DNA of 64,000 nt from Salinicola peritrichatus (GCF_003206715.1 NZ_PZJU01000010.1:1-64000); one strand, 5' to 3'; positions 1-6,638 are shown, counted from the first letter of the stretch. The notes: generated by a model from the letters alone, not told the origin. Numbers and translations: made by a program.

Positions 1-599
1 GAAGTCGGGGGTGCCCGCTCACGAACGTGTTGCAGAAAGGCATCGGCATCCTGTGCGGACTGATGCTGGCGAACCTCCAGGTAGACCCAGCGCGTCGCGC
101 GGTCGATCGCCACGAAGAGATAGCGCTTGTGGTCTTCATCGGGCATCTGGGGCAGATGCTTGACGTCGACATGGACATAGCCCGGCTCATAGGCCTTGAA
201 GGGCTTATGGGGTGACTGTTGAGCCGCTTTCTCCTGCTTTTCCAACGCCGCCAGGCTGGGCATGCCCCGTCGTCTCAACAGGCGTTGCAGCGCTGAACGT
301 GAGAGGTCGGGGTGAAGAAACTCCTTGGCTACGACCAGCAAGTCATCGACGCTCAGACGCAGATATTCGCGCAAGGCCACCACGATCTCTTCCTGGACGG
401 GAGACAACGTCGCGAGCAGGTTGTGTCGCGTGTGGGACCGGTCATGTTGCGTGTTGCGGTAACGCCACCGGGCAATAGTGGGACACGAGACATGATAACG
501 CCGCGCCAGTTCGCTATCGCTGACCGAGGCGGGTGCCTGCTGGATCTCCTTGCGGATGCGCGGTGTGGTGGTCGCCGTCTTATGCAGTTTGATATCCAT
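1..599 (-). CDS. IS481-family transposase, N-terminal part
   Basis: DDE transposase that would move the surrounding element. Reading the minus strand from the ATG at 599 gives about 199 residues with no stop. An N-terminal helix-turn-helix (VSDSELARRYHVSCPTIARW) is followed near residues 135-175 by the start of the integrase core: HVDVKHLPQ carries the first catalytic Asp and is followed by YLFVAIDRATRWVYLEV. The frame continues past the left edge, so the rest of the catalytic triad is not visible. The gene looks intact as far as it goes. It borders a region of decayed genes and toxin-antitoxin modules, as expected for an accessory island. Confidence 0.85.
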   Translation of the reverse strand, partial: MDIKLHKTATTTPRIRKEIQQAPASVSDSELARRYHVSCPTIARWRYRNTQHDRSHTRHNLLATLSPVQEEIVVALREYLRLSVDDLLVVAKEFLHPDLSRSALQRLLRRRGMPSLAALEKQEKAAQQSPHKPFKAYEPGYVHVDVKHLPQMPDEDHKRYLFVAIDRATRWVYLEVRQHQSAQDADAFLQHVRERAPPT

Positions 600-690
600 C
601 TCGCTGCTCCTGGATGAATTGAGCAATGAGTTCACGCGCTGCCAGCAGAGGGTAGCTCCTACGGCTTAATCTATCATCCGGCCTCTTACA
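1..690 (-). mobile_element. IS481-type insertion sequence, partial (cut by window edge)
   Basis: One transposase reading frame fills most of this stretch on the minus strand and runs off the left edge. The outer end is placed at about 690 because the minus strand there begins TGTAAGAGGCC, and IS481-type elements typically begin with TGT. Without the other end the inverted repeats cannot be matched, so this boundary is inferred. Confidence 0.55.
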
Positions 691-778
691 CCTAGGGATA
701 CGACATGGCTGCGTAGAAAAAGCCATGCTGCCTATTATTTAAAATCAATCTTTATAGTGGGCCGCTTTATCTTTCCAT

Positions 779-805
779 TAAAGAACGTTTCAGAGCAGCC
801 GATAA
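779..805 (+). promoter_or_regulatory. Sigma-28 (FliA) promoter of the broken coiled-coil gene
   Basis: TAAAGAAC (779-786), an 11-nt spacer, then GCCGATAA (798-805). The consensus is TAAAGTTT-N11-GCCGATAA, so the -10 is perfect and the -35 keeps its TAAAG core. A GGAGG Shine-Dalgarno (822-826) and an ATG at 838 follow, which places the interrupted gene in the flagellar late regulon. Confidence 0.75.
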
Positions 806-837
806 AGGTTTACTGGCAATTGGAGGCACAGTGAAAG

Positions 838-2048
838 ATGATCGGTTTCAACCAACTCAGTGACAGGCGAAGATACATCATAGCGGTAGCCATTATTCTG
901 ATTATAGCCATTTCCTAGTCAGGACTTATCGATGAGATATCAAAAAATTATATAGATAGTTCCACGGTTCAGGCATTGGCCGCATTCGCAACCGCCCGGC
1001 TGATCAACTCTATTGTCTCGGTCGCGTCGTCACTTACGATCGAGGTCAAACTCCCGCTGGTCGCTGGCTCAGGAATCGAGCCCCTACAATTATTAGCTCC
1101 TATCAATGACTTGGTTGAGCAATACAGCTCAGCCATGAAATTCTCCATCGGCTCTCTGATCACACAAAAATACTGATTGAGATTGTTTCCACACATCTAT
1201 TTAAACTCCTTCTAACTGGATTTGGCGCCTTCACCATACTTTCTCTTTTTATTAAGCGGGGAGCCTATTCATTTTTCTTTTTAAGGCTCTTTACATTTTT
1301 CGGGATGGTACGATTCCTATTCGTACTGACCTTGCTATTAAACAGCATGGTGGACCAGGCCTTTGTCGATCCCCATACGAAACCGAAAATGAAAGAAATC
1401 GAATCGACAGCAATGGAGATAGATGATTCTTCTAAGTCAGAACTGGATGATGATAAAAGACTAGCACTAATTCTCTTGAAAGAAAAATTGGCAGCACAGA
1501 ATAATGCCAAAAAATCAGAGCTTGAAAAGCTTAATGAGAGCATCCCTGATCTGAAGTATCAAATAAACGCAGCTCATGCAAAAGTCGAAAAAATCGAAGA
1601 AAGCATGAGCACCATGGAAAGACTAAACCCTCTAGAAAGAACGGAAAAGTATCATAAAGCCATTCAGCAAGAGGAAACGCTGGAGCAACGCCTGGCAGAA
1701 TCCCAGGATAAAGTCAAAAGCCTCGAAGAAGATATTGAAGAAATTAATGAAGATATCGAAAACACCGTGGCGACGTTGGAAGGCAAGGATGTCGATCAAA
1801 GCTGGTTTAGCAGTTTCAAGAAACAAATTTCAGAAATGACCGATGCTGCACGTATTGCCAACATCAAGAAGTCGCTCGATGGCCTAATCGATACCATGCT
1901 GACGTTGATCGCGCTATTCTTGTTCAAAACCCTGATCATGCCGCTGATCTTCTTGGCGCTATTCCTGAAAGGTTTCAAGTACATTTGGAACATCGATCCA
2001 AGAGATTGGATAAAACAGGAATATTCGAACATCAAGCGATCAGAGTAA
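838..2048 (+). pseudogene. FliA-promoted coiled-coil membrane protein, interrupted
   Basis: Three pieces of one protein can be joined. From the ATG at 838 (GGAGG upstream) a hydrophobic segment (YIIAVAIILIIAI) is read to an in-frame TAG at 916-918. The same frame then stays open to a TGA at 1174. In the next frame, open across that point, the sequence continues through 1305 to the stop at 2046-2048. Restoring one A in the A5 run at 1166-1170 joins the last two pieces as ..SLITQK-ILIEIV... The rebuilt protein has about 400 residues: an N-terminal membrane segment, a central hydrophobic block, a long charged coiled coil rich in Glu and Lys (about 1400-1800), and two hydrophobic segments near the C-terminus. 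The family is not recognised. The C-terminal ORF alone (1305-2048, 247 aa) might still be made. The interruption could also be a sequencing artefact for the A run, but not easily for the TAG. Confidence 0.6.
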
Positions 2049-2109
2049 GCTCTAATTACCGTGACTGCACCTCTACTACAGTCAACTCTCACAGCAATAG
2101 TCATATTCT

Positions 2110-2132
2110 GGCCGGCACAAGCCGGCCTTTTT
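2110..2132 (+). terminator. Rho-independent terminator after the coiled-coil gene
   Basis: Perfect 7-bp stem GGCCGGC-acaa-GCCGGCC (2110-2127) followed by TTTTT (2128-2132), 61 nt after the stop at 2048. Confidence 0.85.
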
Positions 2133-2169
2133 ATCATTCCTGCATGAGCGATAACCAAGGCTTTAGTAG

Positions 2170-2262
2170 CAAATCGAGGAAGCCGAATCCGATGAGCCTA
2201 TGGCGGCGGAATACGACACCTTGCAGGAACTCTATCAGCACGCGGTGAAATCGCAGCAGTGA
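2170..2262 (+). pseudogene. C-terminal remnant of an unknown gene
   Basis: After an in-frame TAG at 2167, about 30 codons (ending YQHAVKSQQ) run to a TGA at 2260-2262 with no start of their own. The composition looks like a genuine charged C-terminus. It lies directly upstream of a broken transposase, so it may be the tail of a gene cut by the same rearrangements. No family is recognised. Confidence 0.25.
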
Positions 2263-2315
2263 AATGCCCCCCTCCATAGCTGCACAGGCTATAGTGCAGC
2301 GATCAGGAGGACGAA

Positions 2316-2462
2316 ATGAGCAACGAACCCCCGTCAAACGCTGGACCGCCAAGCGCAAGGCCGTCGTGGTCATGGACATCTTCAAGGGCAAGACCACGGT
2401 CGCTGAAATGGCTCGCCAGCATGCCCTCACTGTCTCCGAGTGCAAAGGCTGGATCGAGGCCA
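2316..2462 (+). pseudogene. IS3-type transposase orfA, N-terminal remnant
   Basis: An AGGAGG Shine-Dalgarno precedes the ATG at 2316. The first codons read MSNEPP in one frame, and the recognisable part (VKRWTAKRKAVVV, then a helix-turn-helix around KTTVAEMARQHALTVSE) lies in the next frame. Adding one C to the C5 run at 2328-2332 restores MSNEPPVKRW. Homology stops abruptly after GWIEA at about 2460, where the brnA stop codon begins at 2464 on the other strand. The gene is therefore both frameshifted and truncated by the junction with the brnTA cassette. The resemblance is to small helix-turn-helix orfA proteins of IS3-type elements. Confidence 0.6.
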
Positions 2463-2463
2463 C

Positions 2464-2673
2464 TTATAGCCACTCAATCTTGAGATCTTTATGTGACTGT
2501 GCACAATCGCGCAGATAGAGATTGATGAGGCTCTGATATGGAAGGTCTTTTTCCTCGGCAAGCTTCTTGAAATACGCCACGGTATCTTCATCGAGCCGGA
2601 TCGTGACCTGCTTCTTGAGCTTTTTGGCGTATGGGTTCTGGATAGAGTGGGAAAAATCGTAATGATCACGCAT
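2464..2673 (-). CDS. brnA: BrnA family antitoxin
   Basis: Antitoxin of a type II BrnT/BrnA module. It neutralises the BrnT RNase and represses the operon. The 69-residue product has the ribbon-helix-helix sequence KKQVTIRLDEDTVAYFKKLAEE near residues 16-37, followed by LPYQSLINLYLRDC, typical of BrnA. The start chosen is the ATG at 2673, whose ATGCGTGA overlaps the brnT TGA and which has AAGGG 7 nt upstream. A longer reading to 2757 would run through brnT in another frame and is unlikely. The stop lies 2 nt from the broken transposase. Confidence 0.85.
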   Translation of the reverse strand: MRDHYDFSHSIQNPYAKKLKKQVTIRLDEDTVAYFKKLAEEKDLPYQSLINLYLRDCAQSHKDLKIEWL

Positions 2674-2959
2674 GTCTATACCCTTCATATGTCTTTCGTT
2701 CTCGCTTGTCCGCCTTACGCGCCGAGATGATGCGAATTGTTTCACCCTCTCTAACACAGTGGCATACCACCAGCAGACGTGAATGAATGCTCATCCCGAG
2801 GAGTATGAACCGGTCTTCCTCTTCAGAATGGTCGGGGTCTGCTATCAGCCGACCGAACTCGTCGGTGAAGGCAGTCTTGGCCTCGTGGAACGAGACGTCA
2901 TGCTTTTTGCGGTTGGCGGCATCCTTGCGGGGATCCCAGTCAAAGGTAAGATGGCTCAT
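2666..2959 (-). CDS. brnT: BrnT family ribonuclease toxin
   Basis: Toxin of the BrnTA module, a small RelE-fold RNase that inhibits translation. The 97-residue protein shows the family's N-terminal FDWDPRKDAANRKKHDVSF and the C-terminal IRIISARKADKRERKTYE, which carries the conserved Arg/Lys cluster and Glu. It appears full length and intact. It is the first gene of the operon (toxin first, as usual for brnTA), overlaps brnA by 8 nt, and is probably repressed by the BrnA-BrnT complex at the promoter immediately upstream. Confidence 0.9.
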   Translation of the reverse strand: MSHLTFDWDPRKDAANRKKHDVSFHEAKTAFTDEFGRLIADPDHSEEEDRFILLGMSIHSRLLVVCHCVREGETIRIISARKADKRERKTYEGYRHA

Positions 2960-2966
2960 GCATTAC

Positions 2967-2994
2967 ATTGTAGTTATAGCATGTGGATCGTCAA
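2967..2994 (-). promoter_or_regulatory. Sigma-70 promoter of brnTA
   Basis: On the minus strand TTGACG (2994-2989), a 16-nt spacer, then TACAAT (2972-2967), each one mismatch from consensus. The expected start point is about 2960, almost at the brnT ATG (2959), so the transcript would be nearly leaderless. Confidence 0.55.
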
Positions 2995-3095
2995 TGATGG
3001 CATTCCCAGAAGAGGCCACAACACGGAACCAAGGTATCCTCCAAAGCTGCACAGACGTCAGCGCCGCTCAGTAAGGGGTGGGTCATTGACCGAAC

Positions 3096-3109
3096 AATGC
3101 AATTGCATT
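3096..3109. promoter_or_regulatory. Palindrome upstream of prlF (likely autoregulatory operator)
   Basis: AATGCAATTGCATT is a perfect 14-bp palindrome 47 nt before prlF. A further TTGCATT half-site lies at 3129-3135, and a TTGACC -35-like element at 3085-3090. PrlF-type antitoxins are AbrB-fold DNA binders that repress their own operon, so operator function is likely but inferred. Confidence 0.5.
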
Positions 3110-3155
3110 ACCTTCTCTACATTACCCTTGCATTGTCATCGAGCGGAGCCCCATC

Positions 3156-3491
3156 ATGAACACAGTCATCGAGGATGATTCCACCCTGACGGATCGCTAC
3201 CAGACGACCGTGCCGGCATCGGTTCGGCGCGCACTGAATCTAAAGCGCCGCGACCGCCTTCACTACACGGTTCGCCCCAATGGGGAGGTAGTGCTCACCC
3301 GTGCCAGCGATGAGCCCAGCGCAGACCCCGTGATAACCAACTTTTTGGCATTTCTGGAGTGCGATCTACAACAGCATCCGGAGCATATTCGTCCTGTCAC
3401 TGCCGGCACCTTTGCTGAGGCTGAACGCCTGACGGCGGGTATCGAGGTAAACCTCGACGAGGAACTGCCAGAGGATGATGACGAGACATGA
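3156..3491 (+). CDS. prlF: PrlF (SohA) family antitoxin
   Basis: Antitoxin of the PrlF-YhaV type II module. The N-terminal part (residues 8-48) is an AbrB/MazE-like swapped-hairpin DNA-binding domain: TLTDRYQTTVPASVRRALNL, then RDRLHYTV and GEVVLTRA. The acidic C-terminal half should wrap the toxin. At 111 residues it matches the family length. The stop overlaps the yhaV start by 4 nt, and the palindrome at 3096-3109 is the likely self-operator. Confidence 0.9.
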   Translation: MNTVIEDDSTLTDRYQTTVPASVRRALNLKRRDRLHYTVRPNGEVVLTRASDEPSADPVITNFLAFLECDLQQHPEHIRPVTAGTFAEAERLTAGIEVNLDEELPEDDDET

Positions 3492-3985
3492 GCCCCCGCC
3501 CTCTGAGAATCAATGGATGGGCGGTCTATGCACATCCACTCTTCCTGGCACAGGTCGAGGCATTGACCGCCAAGGTGAAGCAGCTACGAGCGAAAGACCC
3601 AGAGAGTTATCGCAGCAAGCCCGCCACCAAGCGTCTGGCGGCCATTGTCAAACTGACCTTGAACGATATTTCACAGGATCCTTCAGGCTCTCGGTATCAT
3701 CAGGGGAATACGCTCGGAACCACTCACACCCATTGGCACCGGGCAAAATTCTACCAGCAGTATCGGTTGTTCTTTCGCTACGACCTCGCCAACAAGATAC
3801 TCATCTACGCCTGGATCAACGATGAATCCACCAAACGCGCCTACGGCAGCAAACACGATGCTTATTCCATCTTTCGCAAGATGATCGAGAACGGTAACCC
3901 ACCGGATAGCTGGGACGAGTTGTGGGAAGCGGCGAGCCAAGAGAGCGAACGCATCAAGACGCTTTTGGGAACAGAGGAAGGTTAA
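3488..3985 (+). CDS. yhaV: YhaV family toxin (RelE-like RNase)
   Basis: Toxin partner of PrlF, a translation-dependent mRNase. The 165-residue protein begins with INGWAVYAHPLFLAQVEAL and contains the characteristic FRYDLANKILIYAWINDESTKRAYG segment (about residues 96-120), followed by AYSIFRKMIENGNPPDSWDEL. All are hallmark YhaV sequences. Length and conserved residues suggest an active toxin. It is translationally coupled to prlF by an ATGA overlap. Confidence 0.92.
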   Translation: MSPRPLRINGWAVYAHPLFLAQVEALTAKVKQLRAKDPESYRSKPATKRLAAIVKLTLNDISQDPSGSRYHQGNTLGTTHTHWHRAKFYQQYRLFFRYDLANKILIYAWINDESTKRAYGSKHDAYSIFRKMIENGNPPDSWDELWEAASQESERIKTLLGTEEG

Positions 3986-4101
3986 TCTGATGGCCAGGAC
4001 TGGCGGCTCAGTTGACCACTACACGAATGCGCAATAAATCGCTCAAATTCAAGCTAGCCGTGATTGTTTACGCATAATATTGCTCAAAACCCGTCTTGTT
4101 C

Positions 4102-4128
4102 TTCAGTTTGCCGTTTAACCGCCGATAG
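4102..4128 (+). promoter_or_regulatory. Sigma-28 (FliA) promoter of flaG
   Basis: TTCAGTTT (4102-4109), an 11-nt spacer, GCCGATAG (4121-4128). One -10 mismatch, and the -35 keeps AGTTT. It leaves a leader of roughly 130 nt before flaG. Confidence 0.65.
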
Positions 4129-4267
4129 TTTCCAAGACACGATCCGTCGCTTCGTGATCTTTCATTGCCTAATGGCAGCCGGATCGTCGAGAACACTGTT
4201 TAGCGCCGAAAAGCCGCTATGGATTCCAACTATCAACGATTTCAATGATGCTTCGAGGAGCATATTG

Positions 4268-4645
4268 ATGACCAAGCCAATCGATATGGCTGCACTCAAT
4301 CTGAACCTGTCGTCGAACAGCTCGCCCCAACAACGGCTCGATACCTTGCTGAGCCGGGCGGGGCTGGGTCAGATCGGCAACAAGCCGATCACGGCAGCCA
4401 CAGGCACCGAAGCGGCCAATATCGGCAGCGGTTACCTCGGCGACCAGCTCGATCAGCTCAACCTGGCCATGCGTCAGTATGGTCTGCGCTTCGAACTCAG
4501 CGAGTTCGATAGCCGCGTCATCACTCAAGTGGTGGATCGGGAAACCGGCGAGGTGATCCGCCAGATTCCGGCGGAAGAGATGCTGCGAATCGCAGAGGCG
4601 TTTGCCAGTGACCAGGGAGGACGGTTGGTTGATGCTTCCGTGTGA
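4268..4645 (+). CDS. flaG: Flagellar protein FlaG
   Basis: FlaG-family protein linked to flagellar filament assembly or length. It is usually encoded next to flagellin or fliD, and its exact role is not settled. The C-terminal FlaG domain is clear (about residues 55-120: LRFELSEFDSRVITQVVDRETGEVIRQIPAEEML). The start at 4268 is chosen because GAGGAG lies 7 nt upstream and the 125-residue product fits the family. A frame open to 4064 would add 68 residues of unrelated sequence. A sigma-28 promoter lies upstream. It is about 46 kb from fliD and flanked by toxin-antitoxin genes, so islands have probably been inserted around it. Confidence 0.88.
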   Translation: MTKPIDMAALNLNLSSNSSPQQRLDTLLSRAGLGQIGNKPITAATGTEAANIGSGYLGDQLDQLNLAMRQYGLRFELSEFDSRVITQVVDRETGEVIRQIPAEEMLRIAEAFASDQGGRLVDASV

Positions 4646-4698
4646 GAGAGCCTTTCAATAGCATCGGACTCCTGTAGCGCTGATGCACAGGGCCGGCT

Positions 4699-4916
4699 TT
4701 ATCGGGTTTCCGGTCGAAACAGTTGGATGTCGAGTCCATCGATGTGGCGGTAGTGGCGATCGTTCGCCGTAATCAAAGTAGCGCCAAGGTCCAGTGCGGT
4801 GGCCGCTATCAGGGCGTCGGCCATCTGAGGAACCCAGGGGTGGAGTCCAGCAAGTCAGCCGCCTGCTCGTCACCGCGCAGGTTCCAGGTCAGGATATCGG
4901 TATCTACCAGCAGCAT
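4699..4916 (-). pseudogene. VapC-type PIN-domain toxin with internal deletion
   Basis: The ATG at 4916 begins MLLVDTDILTWNLRG, the PIN-domain N-terminus with the first metal-binding Asp. About 25 residues later the frame is lost, and in another frame the canonical VapC C-terminus appears (QMADALIAATALDLGATLITANDRHY, ending at the TAA at 4699-4701) with the remaining acidic ligands. The middle of the protein (roughly 60-70 residues in intact relatives) is missing, and the two ends are out of frame. This is a dead toxin. It follows the putative antitoxin reading frame with a 12-nt gap. Confidence 0.8.
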
Positions 4917-4928
4917 TTCGGATAGAGT

Positions 4929-5147
4929 TTAACCTTGGGTTTCATGAGGGTGACGCGGCTGTCTCAGTTCTCTTACGGTTTCATCGACGCTGCTCTTGGC
5001 TTTGTCTCGCCAGATACCCCAGGCGGGATTACGCTTCTGCGTCCGAGCCTGCAAAACCTCGCCCTCATTGGCTCCCTGCTCACGCCAAGATTCCATCACG
5101 GCTTTGGGCTTACCTCGGCTTGAGAAATCGGTGCGACGAGGCATCAC
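4929..5147 (-). CDS. Putative VapB-like antitoxin partner of the dead VapC
   Basis: Small hydrophilic protein of about 72 residues placed where a vapB antitoxin is expected, directly upstream of the vapC remnant. The C-terminal half (NPAWGIWRDKAKSSVDETVRELRQPRH) has the amphipathic, charged look of an antitoxin tail. No clear DNA-binding domain is visible in the N-terminal third, so the gene may be truncated or rearranged. It overlaps the end of hepT by 4 nt. Assignment rests mainly on context. Confidence 0.5.
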   Translation of the reverse strand: MMPRRTDFSSRGKPKAVMESWREQGANEGEVLQARTQKRNPAWGIWRDKAKSSVDETVRELRQPRHPHETQG

Positions 5148-5557
5148 TCAGTGTCCATGAAAACCGAAGCGAACCGTCGGAACTGGTCGAGATGCCGATG
5201 GCAAATCGCGTAGACGATCCGCCAGTCAATGGCTTCGTAGTTGTGAATCACAATATTGCGAAAACCGACCGGCTTTTTCATGTCATCGGCTAGGTCACGC
5301 GCAATGATCCCTCGCTCGGCCAGTACCTCGAAACTTTGCCCCATCGTGATCGGCGAGGTGAGTTCATGGTGTTCAGAGATCCAGTGCGATGCGATGTCGA
5401 CACAGAGTTGAATCGCCCGTGTCAGATTCAGCGCCAGGATATCCTGCGCATCGACATCGGTCTGCAGAGCATCGGCGCTTGCAGGGCAGCGCTCCTCCAG
5501 ACGCACGACGCAGCGTCTCAGGGATTCGAGTTTCTGGTTGATCAGTGCTTGATCCAT
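5144..5557 (-). CDS. hepT: HepT-type HEPN ribonuclease toxin (DUF86)
   Basis: Toxin of a type VII HEPN/MNT module, a HEPN RNase silenced when its partner nucleotidyltransferase adds AMP to it. The 137-residue helical protein carries the diagnostic R-X4-H-X-Y motif (RNIVIHNY, about residues 99-106), whose Tyr is the target of AMPylation in characterised HepT proteins. It is full length. Its ATG lies inside the end of the upstream nucleotidyltransferase gene (16-nt overlap), the usual arrangement. Confidence 0.92.
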   Translation of the reverse strand: MDQALINQKLESLRRCVVRLEERCPASADALQTDVDAQDILALNLTRAIQLCVDIASHWISEHHELTSPITMGQSFEVLAERGIIARDLADDMKKPVGFRNIVIHNYEAIDWRIVYAICHRHLDQFRRFASVFMDTE

Positions 5558-5982
5558 GCCTGTTGCCTGGCCTTGAGAATTCTACGTTGCAGCGGCACGA
5601 AATCCTCATTATCCATGATGTTGCGATAGATGACCGCGGCCCAGTCACTGTCGCTGCCCAGCAACCGTCGTCCCGTCGTCACGATTTGCGTCAGCAGCGG
5701 TTGGCCTGCCGTTCCCAGATCGATGAGATCGACGGGGCGGTTCAGCGCCAGTGCCAGGGCTTCGATCATGGCGATCTTCTGCTCGGGCGTCAGCGGACTA
5801 CCGGCATCCACGGCCAGGTCGACATCGCTGTCCGCCCGCCCGGCCCCACGCGCCAGGGAGCCGAACAGCACGAGCTGTTTGATTTCCTCGAAACCCGCCA
5901 ATGCCGTCACGATACGCTGGCCAATCTCGTCAATGCCTTCCCGGTGCTCTTCCATGCCGTTCATGCGAGTGCCCAATAGCAT
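5542..5982 (-). CDS. mntA: MntA-type nucleotidyltransferase antitoxin
   Basis: Minimal nucleotidyltransferase that inactivates HepT by transferring AMP. The signature GSLARGAGRADSDVDLAVD (about residues 41-59) supplies the GSX10DXD metal-binding motif. The 146-residue frame starts at 5982. An ATG 9 codons later (5955) is also possible, because neither start has a strong Shine-Dalgarno. It precedes and overlaps hepT. Together they form one of five toxin-antitoxin loci within about 4 kb. Confidence 0.9.
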   Translation of the reverse strand: MLLGTRMNGMEEHREGIDEIGQRIVTALAGFEEIKQLVLFGSLARGAGRADSDVDLAVDAGSPLTPEQKIAMIEALALALNRPVDLIDLGTAGQPLLTQIVTTGRRLLGSDSDWAAVIYRNIMDNEDFVPLQRRILKARQQAWIKH

Positions 5983-6072
5983 CTTTCCATGGGAGTAATC
6001 CGTATCATTCCTAAGCCGGCGTTCGGCTCAGGCGATGTTACGAATGGATGAGTGCAATACACAGCCGCCGCA

Positions 6073-6327
6073 TTAATAGTGATACCGGCACTGCACGATA
6101 ACGATCGCATGCTCGGTCGGCTTGTAGACCAAGCGATGTTCCCGATCGATGCGCCTTGACCAGTAGCCGGACCAGCCATGCCGCAATGGCTCGGGATCGC
6201 CAAGGCCGTTAAAGGGCTGCCGCTGAATGTCCTTGATCAGCGTATTGATTCGTTTCAGCGTCTTTTTGTCCCTGCCTTGCCAGTAAAGATAGTCTTCCCA
6301 CGCCTTCTCGGCCCAAGTGAGCATCAT
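6073..6327 (-). CDS. yoeB: YoeB family mRNA interferase toxin
   Basis: RelE-superfamily RNase that cuts mRNA at the ribosome. All 84 residues align with YoeB: AEKAWEDYLYWQGRDKKTLKRINTLIKDI, then GLGDPEPLRHGWSGYWSRRI and the C-terminal HAIVIVQCRYHY with the catalytic His and Tyr. It starts at 6327 in an ATGA overlap with yefM and looks functional. Confidence 0.95.
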   Translation of the reverse strand: MMLTWAEKAWEDYLYWQGRDKKTLKRINTLIKDIQRQPFNGLGDPEPLRHGWSGYWSRRIDREHRLVYKPTEHAIVIVQCRYHY

Positions 6328-6578
6328 TCTTCAATCAGCCCATGGGCCTTGGTCTGACCGCCCTCGGCCTCGGCGATGGCCTGGCTCAAGCGCTCGGCAT
6401 TTTTGGGGCTGGCCATCAAATAGGCGGTTTCTTCGTAGGATTTGAAGTCTTCCACTGACATGACGATAGCCGGTTTGCCATTCTGACGGGTAATCAGGAC
6501 CGGCGTGTGATCGTCATTGACCTTGTCCAGCGTCTTGGCCAGATGACTGCGAAAGGCCGAATAACTCAGCGTATCCAT
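6324..6578 (-). CDS. yefM: YefM family antitoxin (Phd/YefM)
   Basis: Antitoxin and operon repressor for YoeB. The N-terminal Phd/YefM fold is clear (SAFRSHLAKTLDKV, then PVLITRQNGKPAIVMSVEDF), and the C-terminal segment is the toxin-binding tail. It has 84 residues, with a GAGG Shine-Dalgarno 8 nt before the ATG at 6578. The palindromes at 6605-6638, with a TGTACA core, match the kind of operator YefM recognises. Confidence 0.95.
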   Translation of the reverse strand: MDTLSYSAFRSHLAKTLDKVNDDHTPVLITRQNGKPAIVMSVEDFKSYEETAYLMASPKNAERLSQAIAEAEGGQTKAHGLIEE

Positions 6579-6604
6579 TGAGGCTACCTCATCAACTCAT
6601 AAAC

Positions 6605-6638
6605 GTACTCATAAAGGTACATGTACAACAATGAGTAC
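6605..6638. promoter_or_regulatory. Nested palindromic operator of yefM-yoeB
   Basis: Outer inverted repeat GTACTCAT (6605-6612) and ATGAGTAC (6631-6638) encloses the palindrome GTACATGTAC (6617-6626), which overlaps a TGTACA at 6622-6627. YefM is known to bind palindromes with a TGTACA core. The site lies 27 nt upstream of yefM. Confidence 0.65.

Noticed and set aside
969-1196. Minus-strand 75-codon ORF
   Set aside because: It lies opposite the better-supported broken coiled-coil gene and has no motif.
5545-5979. Plus-strand 144-codon ORF
   Set aside because: Exact antisense of the MntA-type nucleotidyltransferase, whose catalytic motif is clear.
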